Shown: piece after piece, positions 8,960-17,793 of the stretch
Layout: each line of letters starts with the position of its first letter
Position numbering within the stretch: the stretch's first letter is position 1
Source of the DNA: an uncultured Lachnospiraceae bacterium
GTDB taxonomy: Bacteria > Bacillota > Clostridia > Lachnospirales > Lachnospiraceae
Reading direction: 5' to 3'
DNA: 64,000 nt
Assembly (NCBI GenBank): GCA_947589055.1
Contig: CANPZL010000005.1
Coordinates: forward strand, 27,316-91,315
The notes under the pieces: generated by a model
Database searches by the model: none
What the model was told of the DNA's origin: nothing
The model's input: only the letters and a program-made list of their open reading frames with translations
Program-made: the position numbers and the translations under genes

Positions 8960-10065
8960 AACGAAAAATCAGAAGCCTGTGCATAAAATCCATACCTGCT
9001 TTTTGCCTCTTATTCGTGTTTGTTCTTGTCTTATGTGGTTTTCAAGCGACTTCGCTTCCAATCACATCGGTAACCAAAAAAGATGAGATTCCATTTACGA
9101 TCACTCCTACAGGAAGTGCCGGTTATCTGAACGGTTCTACCGTACTTGTCAGTCTGTTTATTGAAGACCCAAAGTCTGCTTGGACGGAAGAAGATCAGCG
9201 TTTAGTCATGTCCAAAATGGATATAGCAAATGATTTTCTAGTAGAAGAAGGACTGACTTATGATAAGACCGTTGATTTGATCTATGACATCTATGAACAT
9301 CCGGATCTGGCGTATCAGGTCACATATTCAGACGTTATTCGAGATGATGACCGTTCCTCCCTTCAACTATTGGATTATATCACAGATTATATCAATACGC
9401 AGATTCCCAGTCAGGCTATAATGGAACAATACGGAGTAGACAGTATTGGTTATATGTGTTTCCTGAATAAAAGCGGTGTTTCCTATACATTTCCTTATTA
9501 TGAGGACGATTCGGATATTTATTATTATGAAACCTGTTTTATATTTTTAAAATGTGATGGGGATTATGAACCGCCTGCTGTTTATGCCCATGAAATGCTG
9601 CATTTGTTCGGTGCCAGAGACCTATATGCCACCAATGAAACAGATGGCATCACAAAACCGTTTGTACAGTATATCGAACAGCAATACCCGAATGAGATCA
9701 TGCTGACTACCTATGACGAAAACCAGAATAATGTACAGGATCATGTGAGTAACGATCTGACTGACATTACCGCATATTTTATCGGATGGCTGGACACGAT
9801 CCCAGAGCTGGAAGAGTATCCCAGCATTTATTATGAATACCCTGCCAGCTTCGGCGATGTGGAAGACACCACAGGTGATTATAGTGAATACTCTGCAGGA
9901 GATGATGAAAGAGGCGGCCGATGGGGTGCGGATATTGATGCGGATACCAGTTCCTCCAGTACGACTGAAGAGGAATATGCCGTAGATAAAGAACTGGACT
10001 TTAATAACAGGCCCAGCCTTTTACGATTGATCCTCCGTATACTGGATTTGATGTTTGGGAATTAA
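8956..10065 (+). CDS. Secreted metzincin-like zinc protease, family not assigned
   Basis: 369 residues. An N-terminal signal or anchor segment (about 10-30) leads to an extracellular domain rich in Asp, Glu and Tyr. The sequence AHEMLHLFGARDLY contains HExxHxxGxxD (H212, E213, H216, D222), the extended zinc site of metzincin proteases. The last 60 residues are acidic and Ser/Thr-rich (DTSSSSTTEEE), then a short hydrophobic end. Beyond the zinc motif I do not recognise the family. The gene overlaps the zinc-ribbon membrane protein by 4 nt, which suggests both act at the cell surface. Confidence 0.72.
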   Translation: MKRKIRSLCIKSIPAFCLLFVFVLVLCGFQATSLPITSVTKKDEIPFTITPTGSAGYLNGSTVLVSLFIEDPKSAWTEEDQRLVMSKMDIANDFLVEEGLTYDKTVDLIYDIYEHPDLAYQVTYSDVIRDDDRSSLQLLDYITDYINTQIPSQAIMEQYGVDSIGYMCFLNKSGVSYTFPYYEDDSDIYYYETCFIFLKCDGDYEPPAVYAHEMLHLFGARDLYATNETDGITKPFVQYIEQQYPNEIMLTTYDENQNNVQDHVSNDLTDITAYFIGWLDTIPELEEYPSIYYEYPASFGDVEDTTGDYSEYSAGDDERGGRWGADIDADTSSSSTTEEEYAVDKELDFNNRPSLLRLILRILDLMFGN

Positions 10066-10087
10066 ATAAAAGAAAGGTATAAGAAAC

Positions 10088-11317
10088 ATGAAATATATTT
10101 ATAATAAAATCAAATGGATATTATTAAAATACTATTCCAAGATTATGAAAACACATACTACTAATAAGACTTATGCAATTTGCTGTTCTTTCAATAAATT
10201 ACCTTATCTGTGTTTAAAAATAATGTTATTACGAAAGGATATTTTTATTAAATATTATTTGACAGATGAAAACATCAACGAAACAGTTGAAAATGATGAA
10301 ATTAAAATAATATCTTTTGAAGAATTAAAAAAGTTATCAGAGAATAACAGCATAAACGGAGTTATTTTATCAGCTGCCTATGCAGATCATACAGTAAATA
10401 ATAGTATATGGGGACGGGCAAAGAAACTATATCGATATGGAATTAAAGATGTACTTTGTATTCCTGCAACATTAGAATGGACACCTATATACAAAATGGC
10501 AAAAATAGATAAAAAAAATTTTATTACTGATATAGAACAATTTTCAGAACCGCTTGTTGTGAAGTTTCTTGCTTATGAAGGATGTAATTTGAATTGTTCC
10601 GGTTGTACACATTTTGCTTCTATTAATCAAAACCCCAAAATGATGACAGTTGATGAGTTAAATAAAGATCTTCTACAATTAAAGAAAAAATTTGGTTACA
10701 TAAAGTGCATTCAATTTTTAGGTGGGGAACCTCTAATGAATCCACAATTAAGTTTAATGATCAAAAAAGTACGCAAAATATTTCCGTATGCCCAGATAAA
10801 TGTTTTAACTAACGGGCTTTTATTGATGAATACTTCCAAAAAACTTTTGAATGTATTAAAAAACAAAAAAACATTAGTTTTTATTACGCAATATAAACCG
10901 GTTACAAAAATCTTACCGGACATAACAACAAAACTGGATAAGAATAGAATAAAATATGTGGTAACATCCAAAATAGAAAATTTTCGGATACAATACAACC
11001 AAAATGGTACGGGCGACGCAGTTAAAAATTTTGAAAACTGTCCTGATTGGGCATGTCATACAATTGTGAACGGTAAAATAGGTGGCTGTTACTACGCTGG
11101 TTTGGTCAAATATGCTAATATTTTTTGGAATCTTAACATTCCAGGCGAACAGTATATGTATGATTTGTATTCGGATGAATACACAGGAGCACAATTATTA
11201 AAAAAGCTTACTTCTGTCACACCACTGTGCAGCTTTTGTAATGGTATTCCGTCTCCCACTATACCGTGGAGATGCGTTGCTAAAGATCCAGTTATAGCCG
11301 ATTGGTTTTACAATTAA
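10088..11317 (+). CDS. Radical SAM protein with auxiliary cysteine cluster, A+T-rich
   Basis: 409 residues. An N-terminal domain of about 150 residues precedes a radical SAM core with the cluster motif CNLNCSGC (C166, C170, C173) and FLGGEPLMNP. More cysteines near the C-terminus (CPDWAC, GGCYY, LCSFC, WRC) resemble a SPASM/twitch auxiliary cluster. Similar proteins occur in polysaccharide and cell-surface modification clusters, which fits the CgeB-type glycosyltransferase next door. The base composition is clearly more A+T-rich than its neighbours, with runs of AAA, TTT and ATA codons, pointing to acquisition by transfer. A GAAAGG site precedes the ATG. The substrate is unknown. Confidence 0.8.
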   Translation: MKYIYNKIKWILLKYYSKIMKTHTTNKTYAICCSFNKLPYLCLKIMLLRKDIFIKYYLTDENINETVENDEIKIISFEELKKLSENNSINGVILSAAYADHTVNNSIWGRAKKLYRYGIKDVLCIPATLEWTPIYKMAKIDKKNFITDIEQFSEPLVVKFLAYEGCNLNCSGCTHFASINQNPKMMTVDELNKDLLQLKKKFGYIKCIQFLGGEPLMNPQLSLMIKKVRKIFPYAQINVLTNGLLLMNTSKKLLNVLKNKKTLVFITQYKPVTKILPDITTKLDKNRIKYVVTSKIENFRIQYNQNGTGDAVKNFENCPDWACHTIVNGKIGGCYYAGLVKYANIFWNLNIPGEQYMYDLYSDEYTGAQLLKKLTSVTPLCSFCNGIPSPTIPWRCVAKDPVIADWFYN

Positions 11318-11362
11318 TCAGTCATCCATAAATAGGCTTTCGTTCCTGAAATATTGTTTCCT

Positions 11363-11467
11363 TTAATTTGTTCCAAATCCCGCTGCTTCATCAGCTTTAC
11401 GAGAATGTATACCTATTCTTAAAAAAATGAAAGAAACTATGCTCCAAATAATAAATCCAAGAATCAA
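11363..11467 (-). pseudogene. Possible remnant of a small membrane protein gene
   Basis: A TTG with a GGAGG site 8 nt upstream opens a 34-codon frame whose product (one hydrophobic helix then SRKADEAAGF) resembles the first third of a common short Firmicutes membrane protein. It ends abruptly at TAA where the family normally continues. Another frame stays open for about 20 codons afterwards. I read this as decay in a 211-nt gap between the radical SAM gene and the convergent glycosyltransferase gene. The call rests on one short similarity judged by eye. Confidence 0.22.
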
Positions 11468-11528
11468 AGTCTTTTCCTCCCCAAGCGCTGTTTTGCTTCA
11501 CCATATAATACGGTTGCCCTTCATGATA

Positions 11529-12713
11529 CTAGATTTCATTTACATTCCGGTACTTTTTAAATAGTTCTAAAAATTGCTCTGCCCTATTTCCCCATGTATG
11601 GTTTTCTTTTGCCCATTTATAACCATTTTGGGCAATCCGTTCCGCCTCGTCTAAATGTTCTAAATAATATATCACCTTCGACGGTACTTCCTGCAACGCC
11701 TTCAATGAAAACAAAATCAACTTTTCTTCTTCTAAATTCGCTTCCCGAAAATAACGTGTTTCATCACTTACCACCAATGCTCCATTCAACAATCCGCACA
11801 CGGGTCTATCATTCATTTCCACTTTATTCCACGGAGAAGTATTTATAACAATCTGAGCGTCTGCATATATATCCAGCATTTCACGATAATTCACCGGCGG
11901 ATGGCAATGTAATAAATCTTTTCTGGTGCAATTTAATTGCTCCCAATTGCCTGAACCATATATTTCTACAGGAATTCCTGCGTCCACAAGCTGTTTGATG
12001 ACCATCTCACGATAATATCCTCGAATGCATGCCTCTGCATCATCACAAGCGGACAAGAGATACGTATACTTGTCATCATCGAATGAACAGCCAATAGAAT
12101 CCAAGACTTTATTATAAATTTCTTCCATCGTGCGATCAGGATGATTTATTCCCTCATCGATCATGTAATATAATAGTTCAAGTATTTCCTTTTTTTCTTC
12201 TTTAATCTTTTGCAATATGGCTGAGCAATTTGGATATGTTCCGCAAAACACCACCGGATATTTGCGTTCTGTAAAAGGTCTTGTACTGTTTGCTCCTTCC
12301 ACTCCACCTTCCATCACCACATCCGCTTCATGACTTAACGAATAATGTCTGTCCACATACCCCTTATGATCACTGTCGAATACAATACAATGCTGTTCAC
12401 GAGAACGTTTAATTCTCTCATCATGCCACAGAGGATGATCTACATAATATGTATAGATCGGCATATTAAAATACTTCTTTATTACAGTGTCTGTTTCATC
12501 AAACAATCCACCATTTATAGAAAAACCAGCATCATAATGGTTCTGTAAAATATAATCCCTGTAGCTCTTATCGCCCCCATATTTTAGTATATCAACTTTT
12601 ACTCCCAGAGTTTCCCAAGCTTTTATCAACTCTTCTTCAAAAACGTTCAGCGCATCATATTGGTTAAAATCAACAGCCCTTACTAATATTCTAAAATCTG
12701 ATGTTTTATCCAT
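11529..12713 (-). CDS. CgeB/YkvP-family glycosyltransferase-like protein
   Basis: 394 residues. The N-terminal half looks like the DUF3880-type domain (VKVDILKYGG, GFSINGG, MPIYTYYVDHPLWHD). The C-terminal half resembles the glycosyl-transferase domain of spore protein CgeB/YkvP (VEIYGSGNW, YREMLDIYADAQIVINTSPW, GALVVSDETRYF). Such enzymes decorate spore-crust or cell-surface glycoproteins. AAGGGGA lies 8 nt before the ATG. It converges on the radical SAM gene; the two may form one surface-modification locus. Donor and acceptor sugars cannot be inferred. Confidence 0.8.
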   Translation of the reverse strand: MDKTSDFRILVRAVDFNQYDALNVFEEELIKAWETLGVKVDILKYGGDKSYRDYILQNHYDAGFSINGGLFDETDTVIKKYFNMPIYTYYVDHPLWHDERIKRSREQHCIVFDSDHKGYVDRHYSLSHEADVVMEGGVEGANSTRPFTERKYPVVFCGTYPNCSAILQKIKEEKKEILELLYYMIDEGINHPDRTMEEIYNKVLDSIGCSFDDDKYTYLLSACDDAEACIRGYYREMVIKQLVDAGIPVEIYGSGNWEQLNCTRKDLLHCHPPVNYREMLDIYADAQIVINTSPWNKVEMNDRPVCGLLNGALVVSDETRYFREANLEEEKLILFSLKALQEVPSKVIYYLEHLDEAERIAQNGYKWAKENHTWGNRAEQFLELFKKYRNVNEI

Positions 12714-12765
12714 CTGCTTTTCCCCTTTTACTCACACTTTTACCGTCTATTTTTTGATTTTAATA

Positions 12766-12805
12766 AAGAGGGTTTCTAAACAAATGCAGTTTAAGAAACC
12801 CTCTT
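12766..12805 (-). terminator. Terminator of the large surface protein gene
   Basis: An inverted repeat with arms AAGAGGGTTTCT and AGAAACCCTCTT surrounds a 16-nt loop region and is followed on the minus strand by TTTATT. It lies 60 nt below the stop at 12865. Confidence 0.85.
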
Positions 12806-12864
12806 ATATAAAACATTATTATCTGTTAACTAATTAGCATTTATCTGCTTTTCTGCTATTCTTC

Positions 12865-15534
12865 CTATCTTATCTTCCTAGACTTACCTCCGAAGAAAAT
12901 GCACATACCAACCGCAGAGCTTAGTAAGAGGACAATACAGATCATCAGCCTACCGCTGGCAACATCACCTGTCTTAGGAGATGAAAGCACTTCCTGATTT
13001 GTCTGAGACTTAGTAGGTTCCGCAGCTGCAGCAGATGCTACACTGGAATCATTCTTTACCAGAACATATACACTGAAATGTGTCGTAGTGAATACTGCAT
13101 ATCCATTTTCCACTACTGTCTGCATCTTCTCCATCTGATCGCCATCTACATGGTAAACATCGACATTTTCCCATCCGGCAGGCAATGGAATCGATACCTT
13201 TACCGTACCGTTAGGCTGTACGACCGTACCATTTTCTTTGGTGAGCGTAATGTCATATGCTACATATTCCGTATATTTTTCTGAAACGGTTGCCTTTACC
13301 TCTTTATCTGTCACAGTTACATTTTTAATCGTAAGCGTTAATGACGGGTCCGTGCCTGCCGGCAGTTCCACATTGACAGGAAGCTTCGATCCTGAAGCAC
13401 TCATGCCGGCATTTGCTCCTTCAGAGCCTAAAGCTGAGCTCTGGGAATTCGTACCAGCTGTAGCTTTAGCACCACAAACCGTACAGAAACCATCTGTGTC
13501 GTATTCATGGGTTTCAATTACACCCGTTGTCTTCGTACATCCCCGATTGGAGCATAGTCTCGTATGCGTTCCGTTTCCGTTATCAACACCCGTGTAATAC
13601 GGATTGTTTTGCGCATCAAATTGCGGATACTTATTATGTCCGTCACTGCCCTTTACAACAACCAGTCCGCAGATTGAACAGATAACATCCGTTGTACAAT
13701 CACCGTCATCCACACAGGAATGATCCCCTGTGACTGTATCTCCGCATATATCGCAGATACCAATATGCTTACCGGGCAATTCCGTATCCATCCTCCATTC
13801 GGTGACAACATGCTGTTTCCCGTTTGGACGTGTCTGACCACACCCGTTGCAGATGTCCCTGTCACAGTGATCCGGATCAGCTACAAATTCGTGTTGGTGA
13901 TCCGGTGGTACTTCCAGAGCAGGAATCGTTTCCGTTTCCTTTCGTCCACAGATCGTGCAGACACGTTCCTTTTCACCTGCTACACCCGGCTTAGCCTCTT
14001 TCGTGATTATCCATTCTCCAAAATCATGGACAGGCTTTATATCTCTTTGCTCTACTACAGTATTGCAAATCGTACATATCTTTATTTCCCGGCCGAAAAT
14101 ATCACCATCCGGACTACATGACGCCTGTTTTACAAGCTGCCATTGACTCAGAACATGTTCTTCCCTCGGATAGATAACCACATTCTTTAATATCCCGCAC
14201 ACTTCACATCTTTGATAGGTTCTGCCTTCCTTCGTACAGGTAGCTTCCTCTGTGATTACTTCTGACCATTGATGAGCCTTTCCTCCACATCCCTGATCGT
14301 CATCCGGTTTCGATTCAAGACCACATTCGATACATATACCATCACTGTTAAATTCATGCGGCTTCCCTGCTTCAACCGGCTGCTCACAACCCAGATTGGA
14401 ACAGAGCCTTGAATGTGTTCCGTCACCATTATCTACATATCTGTAATACGGATGGAGATCCTCGTCAAACAACGGAAACTTAAAATGCTCCTCCATGCCC
14501 TCTTTTACAACCAGTCCGCAGACGGAACATACAACATCCGTTGTACAGTCATTATCATCCTCGTACAAGTGCGCCTCCGTGACAGTTTTTCCACATACGC
14601 TGCAAACGCCAAGATGTTCACCGTTCTCTGTAAGAGGACCATTCGGAATCCATTCCGTGATCACATGATTTTTGTCATTTTGCCGCATTACACCACATAC
14701 GGTACATTTATCCATACCGCAATGTTCGGAATCCGCTACAAATACATGTTCATGCTCCGGCGGTGCTTCAAGGGCCGGAATCGCTTCTGTTTCCTTTCGT
14801 CCACAAATCGTGCAGACACGTTCCTTTTCCCCTTCTACCATCAACTGCGGCTGCCTCGTTATCTTCCAATCGCCAAAAACATGCTCAGGCTGAGTATATC
14901 TGTGCTTTAAGACCGTACCGCAAACCGTACATTTCTGTACTTCTTCGCCCAGAACATTATTTCCTAAATTACTACATTGCCCTACGGTTTTTACTTCCCA
15001 CTCACCAGGCGTATGCTCCTTCATCGGCAGCATCTGCAGATCACCGAGGATACCACAATCCTCGCATTTCTTGTATGTTCTGCCTTGTTCGGTACAGGTT
15101 GCTTCCTCGGTAATCGTATCCGACCAAACATGCACTTTCCCAGCGCCATTCTGAACTGTCGTATCTACGATCACCCATGCCTTACATTTTTTACAGCAAC
15201 CGAGGGTAACTGTTCCATCGCCATATTCACAGGTAGCTTCAAATTCATAAGTATACTTACCGGCTCTGACCGTATAGCCGAACGGTCCGGGTAAAACTAT
15301 ATGAGAATCTTCCTCTGAATATAGTTCATGGCTTCCACCGGACGTACAGGTATCGCTTACCGCCCAGGGTGTACTTTTCCAACTTGTGGTATCAAATTGC
15401 TCAAAAAACTCTGTCGATCCTGGTTCTTGTGATTCTTCTGCTATGGTACTGTTTACAGGCAGCACCATCGTTATGCAAAGCAATACACTAAGAAGCAGCA
15501 GACATTTTCTTTTCTTATCTCGCATTCCTTTCAT
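12865..15534 (-). CDS. Large cysteine-rich cell-wall protein with duplicated CxxC units and SPKTG anchor
   Basis: 889 residues. A signal peptide (KKRKCLLLLSVLLCITMVLP) leads to an N-terminal region with CCKKC, then two tandem repeats, residues 133-405 and 419-688, each with seven CxxC knuckles such as CTICGRKETE. A domain of about 120 residues with an NVTVTDKEVKATVSEKYTEYV-like beta pattern follows. The C-terminus has SPKTG, a hydrophobic helix and the basic tail GGKSRKIR, a sortase sorting signal of the LPxTG type. GGAAGG is 8 nt before the ATG. No sortase gene is nearby. So many zinc-knuckle-like pairs outside the cell are unusual; they may bind metal or form disulfides. Confidence 0.85.
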   Translation of the reverse strand: MKGMRDKKRKCLLLLSVLLCITMVLPVNSTIAEESQEPGSTEFFEQFDTTSWKSTPWAVSDTCTSGGSHELYSEEDSHIVLPGPFGYTVRAGKYTYEFEATCEYGDGTVTLGCCKKCKAWVIVDTTVQNGAGKVHVWSDTITEEATCTEQGRTYKKCEDCGILGDLQMLPMKEHTPGEWEVKTVGQCSNLGNNVLGEEVQKCTVCGTVLKHRYTQPEHVFGDWKITRQPQLMVEGEKERVCTICGRKETEAIPALEAPPEHEHVFVADSEHCGMDKCTVCGVMRQNDKNHVITEWIPNGPLTENGEHLGVCSVCGKTVTEAHLYEDDNDCTTDVVCSVCGLVVKEGMEEHFKFPLFDEDLHPYYRYVDNGDGTHSRLCSNLGCEQPVEAGKPHEFNSDGICIECGLESKPDDDQGCGGKAHQWSEVITEEATCTKEGRTYQRCEVCGILKNVVIYPREEHVLSQWQLVKQASCSPDGDIFGREIKICTICNTVVEQRDIKPVHDFGEWIITKEAKPGVAGEKERVCTICGRKETETIPALEVPPDHQHEFVADPDHCDRDICNGCGQTRPNGKQHVVTEWRMDTELPGKHIGICDICGDTVTGDHSCVDDGDCTTDVICSICGLVVVKGSDGHNKYPQFDAQNNPYYTGVDNGNGTHTRLCSNRGCTKTTGVIETHEYDTDGFCTVCGAKATAGTNSQSSALGSEGANAGMSASGSKLPVNVELPAGTDPSLTLTIKNVTVTDKEVKATVSEKYTEYVAYDITLTKENGTVVQPNGTVKVSIPLPAGWENVDVYHVDGDQMEKMQTVVENGYAVFTTTHFSVYVLVKNDSSVASAAAAEPTKSQTNQEVLSSPKTGDVASGRLMICIVLLLSSAVGMCIFFGGKSRKIR
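13471..14280 (-). repeat. Second copy of internal ~270-residue unit
   Basis: Residues 419-688 of the wall protein, from KAHQWSEVITEEATC to FCTVCG. It aligns along its whole length with the first copy, keeping the seven CxxC pairs and the segments GEKERVCTICGRKETE, DCTTDV and GTHTRLCSN. Confidence 0.88.
14320..15138 (-). repeat. First copy of internal ~270-residue unit
   Basis: Residues 133-405 of the wall protein, from KVHVWSDTITEEATC to ICIECG. A linker of 13 residues joins it to the second copy. The duplication covers the complete unit, so it arose as a single in-frame tandem event followed by divergence. Confidence 0.88.
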
Positions 15535-15628
15535 AATGACCTTCCTTTCCCGCCCTTATTTTTTAACAAGCGTAGCTTTAGGTATCCTATGCATAAAGCA
15601 TGCAACGGATATATTAAAATCATATATT

Positions 15629-15657
15629 ATTATATCAATTCCTTTCTCTTATGGCAA
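15629..15657 (-). promoter_or_regulatory. Sigma-A-type promoter of the large wall protein gene
   Basis: On the minus strand TTGCCA and TATAAT are separated by 17 nt, with a TG extension before the -10 (TGATATAAT). It lies about 95 nt above the start at 15534. Confidence 0.7.
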
Positions 15658-15715
15658 CTGGTAAATTTTTCACAAATAAAAATAATTCTTTCCGAATCGG
15701 AAAATATATTTCCAT

Positions 15716-15748
15716 AAACAAAGGGGAGGAACCCCCTCCCCTTCGTTT
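15716..15748 (-). terminator. Original terminator of the GGGtGRT operon, now displaced
   Basis: A strong hairpin with arms AAACAAAGGGGAGG and CCTCCCCTTCGTTT. On the minus strand it lies 66 nt below the left attachment repeat. Before the mobile element inserted, that would have been directly after the GGGtGRT stop codon. It can also end transcription that leaves the element leftward. Confidence 0.7.
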
Positions 15749-15813
15749 GCCAATCTTTGAATGTACATAATCCTTCAAGCATTACATTGGCATATGAACT
15801 TACAGAAGTTTTA

Positions 15814-15852
15814 TTAGAACTTCCCTGCCTTCGCCGCTTCTTCCACCGAAAC
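15814..15852 (+). repeat. Left attachment repeat (attL) of the integrated element
   Basis: 39 bp beginning TTAGAACTTCCCTGC and ending CACCGAAAC, matching 25471-25509 except for C instead of T at 15829. Read on the minus strand it still encodes VSVEEAAKAGKF and a stop, the C-terminus of the GGGtGRT protein; the mismatch is synonymous (AAG for AAA). Confidence 0.93.
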
Positions 15853-15887
15853 AGTCACTATTGATTTTAGGGCTTTTCCGGGCTTTT

Positions 15888-15907
15888 TGTGTGCTATCTG
15901 TGTGTTA
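15888..15907 (+). repeat. Left pair of candidate integrase arm sites
   Basis: TGTGTGCTA at 15888-15896 and TGTGTGTTA at 15899-15907, 11 bp apart and 36 bp inside attL. The same nonamer occurs four times inside the right end, in the same orientation and mostly with the same 11-bp spacing, as expected of arm-type sites bound by the integrase N-terminal domain. Confidence 0.7.
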
Positions 15908-15938
15908 CGGAACAACATTTTACACCGTTAAAAACAAC

Positions 15939-16847
15939 TTATAAACCTATCTTGTATGCCTTTAATCTTTCCTCATATTCAGCTTGCAATTCTGCCTTGC
16001 GGATAGCGATATATTCCACTGTAGAAGTAAATCCATGTTCATTAAACTTATTCATACTATTTTTGTATGCCCCGGCTTCGACTATTTCAAACTTCTCAAT
16101 TAGTTCACGCTTTGCCTTGCCTATCCGCAACTTTCTTAATCCATTTTCCTTAATCTGCCATACACGATAAAATGATATGCCCTGCTGCCTTGCAATCGCT
16201 GATATAGTTTGATTTTCTATAAAGATTTTCTTTATAATATCGTTTTCACGAACATCTGTAAAATGTTCTACAATGCCCCACAATTCACTTTTGGAATGTT
16301 CTTTATATAATTCTTCAATCACATCATTTTCAATGCTTAAATCGGCTTGAAGTGTGTCTGATAATGTTAAATCACTATCATCTGATATAGTGGTATCTAA
16401 ACTTAATACTCTCTGCGTTTGTATTTGTAATTCTGGCAGCAGTTCTTCCGATATACACATTTTATCAGCTATTTCTTTAGTTGTCGGCTCTCTGCCTAAC
16501 TCCTGTTCTAACTCCTGTACGGCTTTCCTGTAACGTCCTATTCTCTGTCTTGAATAACTTGATATACGCATTATAGAACCGCATTTCTCCATATACCGTT
16601 GTAATGATTGCTTTATCCAGTATTCCGCATAACTCATAAACAACACATTTTTAGAAGTCTCATAATGCTGTACCGCTTTCCATAGTCCAAAATATGCTTC
16701 CTGCAATAAATCATCCGCACATTCATAAGCAGTATATGGTTTTATAAACTTCTTAATCAATGGCAGATTATTTTCATATAACAACTGCATATGATCCGTT
16801 ACAGAATAACCGTTCCTGATCGCTGAAACAATTTCTTCATTCGTCAT
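15939..16847 (-). CDS. Element-encoded sigma-70 family RNA polymerase sigma factor
   Basis: 302 residues. Region 2 is clear (DDLLQEAYFGLWKAVQHYE, then FMSYAEYWIKQSLQRYMEKC, the -10 recognition helix). Region 3 follows (AVQELEQELGREPTTKEIAD) and region 4 has an HTH (TISAIARQQGISFYRVWQIKE). A basic and acidic tail of about 60 residues (EYIAIRKAELQAEYEERLKAY) is an extra. AGGTAGGTG precedes the ATG. It is the last gene of the leftward operon, next to the left end. Similar sigma factors occur on clostridial mobile elements. It may switch on late or packaging genes of the element or of a helper phage; target promoters are unknown. Confidence 0.82.
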   Translation of the reverse strand: MTNEEIVSAIRNGYSVTDHMQLLYENNLPLIKKFIKPYTAYECADDLLQEAYFGLWKAVQHYETSKNVLFMSYAEYWIKQSLQRYMEKCGSIMRISSYSRQRIGRYRKAVQELEQELGREPTTKEIADKMCISEELLPELQIQTQRVLSLDTTISDDSDLTLSDTLQADLSIENDVIEELYKEHSKSELWGIVEHFTDVRENDIIKKIFIENQTISAIARQQGISFYRVWQIKENGLRKLRIGKAKRELIEKFEIVEAGAYKNSMNKFNEHGFTSTVEYIAIRKAELQAEYEERLKAYKIGL

Positions 16848-17063
16848 TGTAATGCACCTACCTTTATACTATAATCATGGCAGATGCAGGATATTAAAGG
16901 AAAGTCTCAACGCCAATAATGACTTCTCTTTTATTTTATCATAAAATTTTCTTTCTGGCAGCAGAATTAAGCCTTTTTTGAATTTTTCGGCTACTTCCGG
17001 TACTAACCACTGTTCATAAAATATTCCTATAAAACCCCCAGGTGGTCTTTCTGACAAATAGAA

Positions 17064-17091
17064 AAGGGCTTGCCTTTGCAGGTTTGCCCTT
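17064..17091 (-). terminator. Terminator after the serine recombinase gene
   Basis: AAGGGC and GCCCTT enclose a 16-nt loop, followed on the minus strand by TTCTATTT. It lies 12 nt below the recombinase stop and would partly separate the recombinase from the sigma factor gene. Confidence 0.6.
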
Positions 17092-17103
17092 GTCTCACTT
17101 ATC

Positions 17104-17751
17104 TTATATTGCCTGTTCGTATTTCTTTAGCAAATTATAAAACGTATTTTTCTTTAATCCTGTACGCCTCATTGCCTCAACCGCTGTAATTTGTTTTGAC
17201 TTCCAACTTTCATATACTTCTTTCCAATTAGCCGGATATTGTGCTACAGGTCTGCCAATGTCACGCCCAGTTTTTAAACTTCTCTGCTTTCCCGTCTTGG
17301 GATTGATAGGCATTTGTGCTAATCCCTGCGCTTGCCGCTCTCTTATGTTGGTTCTTTCCTGCTCTGCTAAGGAAGTAAGCACTTCAATAAGAATGTTGTT
17401 TATCATCTCAATAATCCATGCTTGGCTTTCTGTTTCTCCTATATCTATCATTGTAGTAGGAATATCCAACACTTTAAGGCGGATGCCGTTTTCCTTGAAA
17501 TACTTCAATTCTTTTAACGTTTCTTCCTTATTTCTGCCTAATCTGTCAAGGGAAGTAATAAAAAGTTCGTCTCCCTCAACCAGTTTTCCTATTCCATTCT
17601 TCAAGCTGCTATAACCCTCTCTTTCAAAATCCTTGCCGGACTTCTTATCTTCAACGATCATATCCTCCGGCACAAACTCCATCAATGCCGCTTTCTGTCT
17701 TGCAAGATTCTGTCCGTTTGTCGATACTCTGATATAACCTACTCTTTTCAT
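17104..17751 (-). CDS. Serine recombinase of the resolvase/invertase family
   Basis: 215 residues. The N-terminal catalytic domain has the nucleophile S10 in GYIRVSTNGQN, the arginine motif LDRLGRNKEE and the long helix LAEQERTNIRERQAQGL. The C-terminus is a short HTH (ITAVEAMRRTGLKKNTFYNLLKKY). This is the small resolvase/invertase type, not a large integrase, so it more likely resolves multimers or inverts DNA than integrates the element. GGAGGT precedes the ATG. A consensus promoter lies directly upstream, with an AAACGTTT box inside its spacer and another between it and the gene, suggesting self-regulation. Confidence 0.9.
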   Translation of the reverse strand: MKRVGYIRVSTNGQNLARQKAALMEFVPEDMIVEDKKSGKDFEREGYSSLKNGIGKLVEGDELFITSLDRLGRNKEETLKELKYFKENGIRLKVLDIPTTMIDIGETESQAWIIEMINNILIEVLTSLAEQERTNIRERQAQGLAQMPINPKTGKQRSLKTGRDIGRPVAQYPANWKEVYESWKSKQITAVEAMRRTGLKKNTFYNLLKKYEQAI

Positions 17752-17793
17752 ATTGATACCTCCTAAATTGTTTGTAATTGTCTATTTATAACT

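Noticed and set aside
14413..14910. 165-codon plus frame opposite the wall protein gene
   Set aside because: Antisense shadow of a cysteine-rich coding repeat; no start signal and no family.
16875..17057. 60-codon minus frame between sigma factor and recombinase
   Set aside because: Starts at a TTG without a ribosome binding site, just after a terminator hairpin. Nothing recognisable; not called.
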